6,758 bases of DNA from an uncultured Clostridia bacterium (GTDB lineage Bacteria > Bacillota > Clostridia > Oscillospirales > Acutalibacteraceae): contig CAMJYF010000101.1 in NCBI GenBank assembly GCA_946409885.1, positions 1 through 6,758 of the forward strand. Reading direction: 5' to 3'. Below are positions 1-4,386 of this stretch, piece by piece. The notes under the pieces are model-generated. The model was not told the origin of the DNA, did no database searches, and saw nothing but the letters and a program-made list of their open reading frames with translations. Both the position numbers and the translations under genes were made by a program. Each line of letters opens with the position of its first letter. Position 1 is the first letter of the stretch.

Positions 1-274
1 ATTTATTGTAGGGCGTGGGCACGGAAATGATGTACACGTCCGTTTCGCAGTAGTCGACGGAAAACGTGATGCCCGCGTCCGCGGCCTGCCGGAACAGGTC
101 CGAAAGGCCCTCCTCCTCAAAGGTGACATGCCCGGCGCGCAGCGTTTCCACCAGCGCCGGGTTCTTGTCGGAGCCCACCACCTTTACGCCGTGCGAAGCC
201 AGCATCAGCGCGGTGGGCAGGCCGATATAGCCCAGCCCGATGACGTTTACCGTAAGATTTTTATCGTATGCCAT
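1..274 (-). CDS. Nucleotide-sugar dehydrogenase, WecC-like (N-terminal fragment, runs off the window)
   Basis: Only the first 91 codons are present; the rest lies beyond position 1. The protein opens with a Rossmann NAD-binding motif, VIGLGYIGLPTA (residues 10-21), then an acidic residue after the second strand (VVGSDKN) and the segment ISVPTP near residue 85. GLGYIGLP together with VPTP rather than VGTP points to the UDP-N-acetylmannosamine/UDP-GlcNAc dehydrogenase branch (WecC, WbpA) rather than UDP-glucose dehydrogenase. These enzymes oxidise C6 of a UDP-sugar to the uronic acid with two NAD+, supplying precursors for capsule or cell-wall polysaccharide in the cytoplasm. The start is supported by an AGAAAGGA ribosome binding site that overlaps the stop codon of the preceding glycosyltransferase, with a 6-base gap between the genes, so the two are probably cotranscribed. 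Catalytic Cys and Lys residues are outside the window, so the exact substrate cannot be settled. Confidence 0.88.
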   Translation of the reverse strand, partial: MAYDKNLTVNVIGLGYIGLPTALMLASHGVKVVGSDKNPALVETLRAGHVTFEEEGLSDLFRQAADAGITFSVDYCETDVYIISVPTPYNK

Positions 275-280
275 AGCTGT

Positions 281-1366
281 TTATCCTTTCTGTTTCGCGG
301 CCCGGCTTTTCCGCAGCGCATAGCGTATCGCTTCGTCAAACGCCCGGACGGAATGGGCCATCGTCCGGTGGCTGAAATAGAACTCCCTCGCCCGTTCCCC
401 CATGGCGCCGTATTCATCGGCGCGGTCCGCGCAGTCCAGGATCAGCTCCTTCAGCGCGGCCTCATCCTTCAGGATCACGCCGGTTTTTCCGTTTTCGATG
501 TTGAAGATCTCGCCGCCGGTGATCGCGTTTTCCATGGTGGCGAAGGGCACCCCGAAGGCCATGGATTTCAGCACGCTGAGCCCTGCCTGCCGGGGGGAGA
601 CGGTCACAATGGCCTTTTCAAAAATGGGCGTCAGCAGGTCGTTGTCGGTGATCTTTCCCAAAAAGGAGACCTTTCCGTCCAGGCCGCTGTCGCGGGCGGC
701 CTGCTCCAGCGCGGCCCGTTCCGATCCGTCCCCCACGATGACCAGGTCCGGCACGGCGGGGTTCTCCGCATAGGCCAGCCGGTACTGCTCCAGCAGCACG
801 TCCACGCCCTTCTGGGGGTACAGCTCGCCGATGAACAGCAGGTTTTCCGGCTTACGGTTCAGGGGCGTTTGGGGCACCTCCACGGTGTTGTTGGACACAA
901 AGATCTTGTCGGGGTCCGCGCCCTGCTTCACGTATTTTTCTTTGGGGTAGTCGTAATAGAAAATCACCGCGTCGCTGGCGTCGATCAGCTTCAGATACTG
1001 CGCCGACTGGTCGGTCTCGTCGTAGTGCTCGTTGTAGGAGGCGCTGACGCCGATGCCGAACGAAACGACCTTTGCCTTCGGCGCGACCAGCTTCAGGAGC
1101 AGCCGGTTCACCGACCGGAACTCCGTCGGCCGGATGATCACGTCCGCCTGCCGCAGCAGCCTGCGCAGCGCCCCGTCCCAGATGAAATCCAGCGAGACGG
1201 GCCAGTATCTGTGCTTCAGCTTCAGTACGGCGTAGTGCTCCCCCTTGATCAGCGGTTCCTGGCAGCCCACCACCGTGGTGTCGTACAGTTGGCCGATCCC
1301 ATCAAAGAGGGGCACCCTGTATTCCTTGATCCTTTTTTGCAGAATGACAACTTTTGTTTTGTCCAT
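281..1366 (-). CDS. GT4-type (GT-B fold) glycosyltransferase
   Basis: A 361-residue cytoplasmic glycosyltransferase, a usual length for the family, with no membrane segment. The N-terminal domain starts VVILQKRIKEYRVPLF (residues 6-21). The C-terminal domain shows the nucleotide-sugar binding signatures of GT4 enzymes: LLFIGELYPQKGVDVLLE (176-193), LVIVGDGSE (208-216), VSFLGKI (233-239) and SPRQAGLSVLKSMAFGVP (257-274). The last segment corresponds to the EX7E region, but both usual glutamates appear replaced (R259 and K267 by ungapped alignment). The enzyme probably transfers a sugar to a lipid-linked or surface glycan; donor and acceptor cannot be read from sequence. It lies 6 bases upstream of a UDP-sugar dehydrogenase gene, which suits a polysaccharide operon. 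The ATG at 1366 has only a weak GGAG four bases upstream. No in-frame start was seen in the dozen or so codons upstream that were checked, so this start is the best choice. Confidence 0.88.
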   Translation of the reverse strand: MDKTKVVILQKRIKEYRVPLFDGIGQLYDTTVVGCQEPLIKGEHYAVLKLKHRYWPVSLDFIWDGALRRLLRQADVIIRPTEFRSVNRLLLKLVAPKAKVVSFGIGVSASYNEHYDETDQSAQYLKLIDASDAVIFYYDYPKEKYVKQGADPDKIFVSNNTVEVPQTPLNRKPENLLFIGELYPQKGVDVLLEQYRLAYAENPAVPDLVIVGDGSERAALEQAARDSGLDGKVSFLGKITDNDLLTPIFEKAIVTVSPRQAGLSVLKSMAFGVPFATMENAITGGEIFNIENGKTGVILKDEAALKELILDCADRADEYGAMGERAREFYFSHRTMAHSVRAFDEAIRYALRKSRAAKQKG

Positions 1367-1463
1367 AACGCTCCGCCGCTTTCGTTTTTCTGTGACGCGG
1401 CAGATGGCCAGCCGTCAGCCGCGCCGCGGTCTCTTTTCCGCCTCATTGGTATAATTAATCATT

Positions 1464-1492
1464 ATTGTATTCTTTTTAGGGGGTAAAGTCAA
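1464..1492 (-). promoter_or_regulatory. Sigma-A-type promoter for the leftward polysaccharide operon
   Basis: Read on the minus strand, TTGACT (1492-1487) is followed after exactly 17 bases by TACAAT (1469-1464). These match the -35 and -10 consensus at 5 of 6 positions each. Transcription would start near 1457 and leave a leader of about 90 bases before the glycosyltransferase start at 1366. The area is much more A+T-rich than the flanking genes. Confidence 0.75.
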
Positions 1493-1517
1493 GACAAAAT
1501 CAGCATTCAGAATAGAT

Positions 1518-1548
1518 CCCCGATCCTCGATTGCGATCGAATGCGGGG
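1518..1548. repeat. Imperfect inverted repeat between the divergent promoters
   Basis: CCCCG (1518-1522) pairs with CGGGG (1544-1548), and inside it TCGAT (1527-1531) pairs with ATCGA (1536-1540) around a TGCG centre. Short unpaired stretches (ATCC and ATG) separate the two stems. No T-run follows on either strand, so it is not an intrinsic terminator. It sits upstream of both the leftward -35 (1487-1492) and the rightward -35 (1589-1594), a position suited to a regulator binding site. That role is inferred only. Confidence 0.4.
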
Positions 1549-1588
1549 TGCAAAAAACAACTAATTGATAAAATCACATGAAAAAGAC

Positions 1589-1616
1589 TTTACAAACGGA
1601 AAAAAAAGGTTATAAT
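1589..1616 (+). promoter_or_regulatory. Sigma-A-type promoter for the riboswitch-controlled uptake operon
   Basis: TTTACA (1589-1594, 5 of 6 to consensus) and a perfect TATAAT (1611-1616) are separated by 16 bases. The expected start is near 1623, only about five bases before the first strand of the riboswitch P1 stem, so the RNA begins essentially with the aptamer. Confidence 0.8.
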
Positions 1617-1627
1617 AAAACTAAAGG

Positions 1628-1766
1628 CAGCGTGTGCGAGGCGCTGTCTCTTACAACTGAATCGATTGACGCCGCTGGTCAGGGAAATCGGGTGCAACTC
1701 CCGAGCAACCGCCATTGCCGTTACGCCGCAGTTCTGCGGCCCAGCCGGAATGCCTGCGCGGCGCTG
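1628..1766 (+). promoter_or_regulatory. Cobalamin riboswitch aptamer (compact, class II-like)
   Basis: The core matches the cobalamin (B12-box) aptamer. GGGAA (1682-1686) is followed by the hairpin TCGGG/CCCGA (1688-1692 with 1700-1704), whose loop gives the conserved GGTGCAA-like stretch. Then come ACCGCCATTGCCG (1708-1720), a perfect GCCGCA-GTTC-TGCGGC hairpin (1725-1740), and the 3' box AGCCGGAATGCC (1743-1754). The closing stem P1 forms from CAGCG...GTGC...AGGC (1628-1642) and GCCT...GCGC...CGCTG (1752-1766). At about 140 nt without large peripheral helices it resembles the smaller class II cobalamin riboswitches. The known family response is that binding of a cobalamin lowers expression of the downstream genes; here this would act through the terminator at 1851-1882. 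Which cobalamin form is preferred cannot be told from the sequence alone. Confidence 0.85.
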
Positions 1767-1850
1767 TTTGGATGCTTTTGGGTAAATGGGAAAGCAAGAA
1801 ACACCGCCCGGTCAGGTTCGTTCCGATAGTCCGGGAGATTTGTTCTACTT

Positions 1851-1882
1851 CCCCTTTCCTTTGCGGAAAGGGGTTTTGTTTT
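1851..1882 (+). terminator. Rho-independent terminator of the cobalamin riboswitch
   Basis: CCCCTTTCC (1851-1859) and GGAAAGGGG (1865-1873) form a perfect 9-bp stem with a TTTGC loop, followed directly by TTTTGTTTT (1874-1882). It lies 84 bases after the aptamer and 70 bases before the first start codon, so it works as the expression platform. GGAAAG at 1789-1794 could pair with CTTTCC at 1854-1859 to form a competing antiterminator, which is inferred. Two further hairpins fall between aptamer and terminator: TGCTTT/AAAGCA (1773-1796) and CCCGG/CCGGG (1807-1835). Confidence 0.9.
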
Positions 1883-1938
1883 ACGGACGGACGTTCCCAC
1901 ACCGCGGCGGCAACCCGACAACCTTTTTCCGTGTTTAC

Positions 1939-1944
1939 AGGAGG
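1939..1944 (+). promoter_or_regulatory. Ribosome binding site that fixes the propeller gene start
   Basis: A perfect AGGAGG lies 7 bases before ATG 1952. The reading frame is open further upstream (an ATG at 1715), but that stretch is riboswitch and terminator sequence. The 1952 start also yields a clean signal peptide. Confidence 0.92.
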
Positions 1945-1951
1945 CAACCCC

Positions 1952-3268
1952 ATGAAACGACCCATAGCGATACTGACGGTCCTGTGCCTGCTCTTCGGAC
2001 TGGCCCTCCCCTGCCTGGCGGCGGGGATCACGTCCGCCCCCACCCCCACCGGAACGGCGGAGCTGCTGTTTACCCGCAAGCTGGGCAACGGCTACCGCAA
2101 CGCCCCCACCCCCATTGCGGCGGGCGACGGCGTCCTCTACGTCGCGGCGGGGAAGAATTTCTACAAGCTGGACGCCGCCACCGGCGAAACGCTGGCAAGC
2201 GTTCCCATGGAAAGCGTCAGCACCTACACAGCCGTGCCCCCGCTGCTGGTGGATGATACCGTCTATATGCCGTTGGACGACGGCCTGATACAGGCCTTTT
2301 CGGCAGAGGACCTCACCCCCCTTTGGACCTATACCGATCCCCTGGGCGGCCAGAGCCTGACCCCCGTCGTATATGAGGACGGTTGTCTCTACACCGGCTT
2401 CTGGAACGGCGAGACGGAGGAGGCCAACTTCGTCTGCCTGCCCGCGGAAGGCAGCGGGGAACAGAAGGCTTTGTGGACCTTTTCCCACGCGGGCGGCTTT
2501 TACCGCACCGCCCCGCTGCTGGTGGGAAATTACCTGATCGTCGGCAGCGACAACGGCCAGCGGGTGGACCAGCCGGAGGCCCCCTCCGCCCTCTACGCGC
2601 TGCATAAGCGCACCGGGCGGCAGGTCTCTTCCCTTGCCACCGCGGGCGATCTGCGGGCGGGCGTGGGCTATGACGAAACCACCGGCGCCTGCTATACCGT
2701 CTCCAAAGCGGGCATCCTCTACCGCTTTTTGGTCAACCCCGCCACGGGGGCCTTATCCGGCCTGACCTCCGCCGCCCTGCCCGGCGGCAGCACGGTGACG
2801 CCCATTCCCCGCAACGGGCGGCTTTACACCGCCGGGGCCAACGGACGGAAGGGCGTTTTTTCGGTGCGGGACCCCGCCACGCTGGCAGTCATCTGCGCCG
2901 CCGAGCTGCCCGGCCCTCCCCAGGGGGATATGCTGCTCAGCACCGCCTATGAGGCGGATGGCGGCCGGGTGCTGCTGTACGCCACCTACAACGCCCCGCC
3001 CGGGGGCGTGTGCGTGATGGAGGACGCGCCCGGACGGACGGAGATCACCGCCGCGGAGCTGTTCACCCCGCCGGAGGGCATGGGCCAGTACTGCTTCTGC
3101 CCCCTTACGGCGGACGCGCGCGGGCGGCTCTACTATAAAAACGATTCCGGCAATATCTTCGGGCTGGACGCCTCCCCGGAGGGGAAACAGGCGTTTTCCC
3201 TGCTGGAACAGTTCCTCCGTCTGCTGGAGAAGCTGCTGGCGTTTCTGAAGGGACTGACCACGCTATGA
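1952..3268 (+). CDS. Secreted PQQ-type (BamB-like) eight-repeat beta-propeller protein, B12-riboswitch controlled
   Basis: A 438-residue protein. Residues 1-24 are a signal peptide (MKRP, then a leucine-rich core, with CLAA-G as a likely signal peptidase I site). Eight PQQ-like blades follow, at about 49-85, 93-128, 135-178, 184-230, 233-273, 280-318, 327-368 and 378-410. They carry the typical pattern of a hydrophobic strand, DGxLY, then xxLDAxTG (for example GVLYVAAGKNFYKLDAATG, 60-78). Residues 412-435 form a leucine-rich amphipathic helix at the C-terminus. No LPXTG motif or lipobox is present, so the anchoring mode is unclear. Mature Cys residues are at 145, 162, 247, 315, 354, 381 and 383. 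It is the first gene after the cobalamin riboswitch and overlaps the T-subunit gene by 4 bases (ATGA), so the two are translationally coupled. The likely role is as an extracellular partner of the ECF importer, perhaps binding corrinoid or a corrinoid-carrying ligand. That role is inferred; nothing in the sequence shows PQQ binding or an active site. Confidence 0.88.
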   Translation: MKRPIAILTVLCLLFGLALPCLAAGITSAPTPTGTAELLFTRKLGNGYRNAPTPIAAGDGVLYVAAGKNFYKLDAATGETLASVPMESVSTYTAVPPLLVDDTVYMPLDDGLIQAFSAEDLTPLWTYTDPLGGQSLTPVVYEDGCLYTGFWNGETEEANFVCLPAEGSGEQKALWTFSHAGGFYRTAPLLVGNYLIVGSDNGQRVDQPEAPSALYALHKRTGRQVSSLATAGDLRAGVGYDETTGACYTVSKAGILYRFLVNPATGALSGLTSAALPGGSTVTPIPRNGRLYTAGANGRKGVFSVRDPATLAVICAAELPGPPQGDMLLSTAYEADGGRVLLYATYNAPPGGVCVMEDAPGRTEITAAELFTPPEGMGQYCFCPLTADARGRLYYKNDSGNIFGLDASPEGKQAFSLLEQFLRLLEKLLAFLKGLTTL

Positions 3269-4272
3269 CAAAAAACCGCCTCGGCTTTCGCAGCGCCCAC
3301 CCGGTCAGCGCCCTGCTGTTCTTCGTTTTAGCGGTCACGGCCAGTACGGCCTCCACCCATCCGCTGACGCTGGGGATCTGCTTCTGTTCCGCCGCCGTCT
3401 GCGATATCGCCCTGCAGGGCAAAAAGGCGGCGCGCCTGCTGACAAGGGTGCTGCTGCCCATGCTGGCGCTGGTTTCCGCCTTCAACGGCCTTTACAACCA
3501 CTATGGCGTCACCGTGCTGTTCCGCATGCGCAGCGGCAACAATTTCACGCTGGAGGCGCTGGTCTACGGGCTGGTGTTCGCCGTCAAGGCCTGCAGCGCC
3601 GTGCTGTGGCTGGACCTGACGGCGGAGGCGCTGCCCAGCGACAAGGTGATCTTCCTGTTCGGGCGGTTCTCCCCCCGACTGGCGCTGGTCATCTCCATGG
3701 TCCTGCGCTTTCTGCCGCTCATCCGGCGGCAGGCGGGGCAGATCAACGCGGCGCAAAAGGGGCTGGGGGCCTTAACGGACGGCAACCTGTGGCGCAGGCT
3801 CCGGGCCGCCGCCCACCGGCTTTCCATCTTGATCTCCTGGACGCTGGAACGGGGCATCGATTCCGCCGATTCCATGCGGGCCCGGGGCTACGGCCTCAAA
3901 GGACGCACCCAATACAACCGCTTCGCCTTTTCCCCGCTGGACGCGGCCCTCACCGCCATCTGCGCGGCCGCCTTCGCGCTGTACCTGCTGTCCCTGAAAG
4001 GGATGGCGGCGGTGTACAACCCCGTGGTGACGGTCCCCTTCCCCAACGCGGCGGGGTGGCTGTCCAGCGCCGCGCTGGCCGCCGCGCTGCTGTTCCCGGC
4101 CATTTCGGAACACCTGACCCTCCGACGGCATCCCCCCCGCGCGGATCACACCGTAAAAGAGGGATTTGTCGATCCAATTCGGAATGCGGAATTCGGAATG
4201 CGGAATGATGGTGAACCTACGTTTGCGTGCCATTTGAAACGTCCGGATCGGATTGTCTCATTGATTCTTTAA
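3265..4272 (+). CDS. cbrV: ECF transporter transmembrane subunit T (CbrV-like), with C-terminal tail encoded by a repeat element
   Basis: A 335-residue integral membrane protein, longer than the usual ~265 for EcfT. Hydrophobic segments lie at about 13-30, 33-47, 60-78, 97-118, 137-155, 226-245 and 265-282. The cytoplasmic coupling region between the fifth and sixth segments holds the EcfT signature SMRARGYGLKGRTQY (203-217), whose Ala-Arg-Gly contacts the ATPases. At the place expected for the first such motif the sequence is AAQKGLGAL (162-170), without the arginine. The T subunit links the two ATPase domains to the substrate-binding S subunit. The ATG overlaps the stop codon of the propeller gene (ATGA), with AAGGGA upstream. 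Residues from about 300 onward (DPIRNAEFGMRN and after) are translated from the palindromic element at 4163-4361 and look unrelated to the family. Cobalamin specificity is inferred from the riboswitch and the S subunit. Confidence 0.87.
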   Translation: MTKNRLGFRSAHPVSALLFFVLAVTASTASTHPLTLGICFCSAAVCDIALQGKKAARLLTRVLLPMLALVSAFNGLYNHYGVTVLFRMRSGNNFTLEALVYGLVFAVKACSAVLWLDLTAEALPSDKVIFLFGRFSPRLALVISMVLRFLPLIRRQAGQINAAQKGLGALTDGNLWRRLRAAAHRLSILISWTLERGIDSADSMRARGYGLKGRTQYNRFAFSPLDAALTAICAAAFALYLLSLKGMAAVYNPVVTVPFPNAAGWLSSAALAAALLFPAISEHLTLRRHPPRADHTVKEGFVDPIRNAEFGMRNDGEPTFACHLKRPDRIVSLIL

Positions 4273-4361
4273 GACACCCAATTACAATCAAATCGCGTCA
4301 GCGATTTCCGAAATTCCGCATTCCGTATTCCGCATTCCGCATTAAAACGGCTCGACAAATC
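4163..4361. repeat. ~200-bp palindromic, MITE-like element with terminal inverted repeats
   Basis: The ends are a perfect 10-bp inverted repeat, GATTTGTCGA at 4163-4172 and its reverse complement at 4352-4361. Inside are two 31-bp arms, 4176-4206 and 4313-4343, that are inverted copies identical at 29 of 31 positions. Each arm is a tandem array of a 7-bp unit (AATGCGG/AATTCGG). The centre holds another inverted pair, GATTGT (4251-4256) and ACAATC (4284-4289). Base composition is more A+T-rich than the flanking genes. There is no transposase gene and no clear target-site duplication, so it would be a non-autonomous or domesticated element. It separates the T-subunit and ATPase genes, codes for the end of the T protein, and could fold into a long hairpin in RNA or a cruciform in DNA. 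Confidence 0.82.
4261..4288 (+). promoter_or_regulatory. Possible promoter inside the palindromic element
   Basis: TTGATT (4261-4266, 4 of 6 to consensus) and TACAAT (4283-4288, 5 of 6) are 16 bases apart, roughly 100 bases upstream of the ATPase gene. It could give the last two genes some expression independent of the riboswitch. The match is modest and the area is A+T-rich, so chance is a real possibility. Confidence 0.3.
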
Positions 4362-4386
4362 GCCAATTTATCTCATCCTCAAAACC

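Noticed and set aside
128..1486. Long open frame on the plus strand opposite the glycosyltransferase and dehydrogenase
   Set aside because: It is antisense to two genes with clear family motifs. Its translation is rich in Gln, His, Arg and Val and shows no domain.
1518..1548. Bidirectional intrinsic terminator
   Set aside because: The stem is interrupted and no T-run follows it on either strand.
1578..1829. Small plus-strand frame starting MKKTLQTEKK
   Set aside because: It crosses the promoter -10 and the whole riboswitch aptamer, has no ribosome binding site, and its start lies upstream of the transcript start.
1715..1951. N-terminal extension of the propeller gene to ATG 1715
   Set aside because: The extension is riboswitch, terminator and leader. 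AGGAGG before ATG 1952 and the signal peptide fix the shorter start.
2000..2024. Lipoprotein signal (Cys21 in LALPCLAA)
   Set aside because: Pro at -1 and Leu at -2 do not fit a lipobox. A signal peptidase I site is more likely.
2096..3181. PQQ-dependent dehydrogenase
   Set aside because: The blades match the PQQ-like fold only. There is no quinoprotein active-site arrangement, and the length and context fit a non-enzymatic BamB-like propeller.
4163..4361. CRISPR array or complete insertion sequence
   Set aside because: The repeats are 7-bp units in inverted arms without spacers, and there is no transposase frame or clear target duplication.
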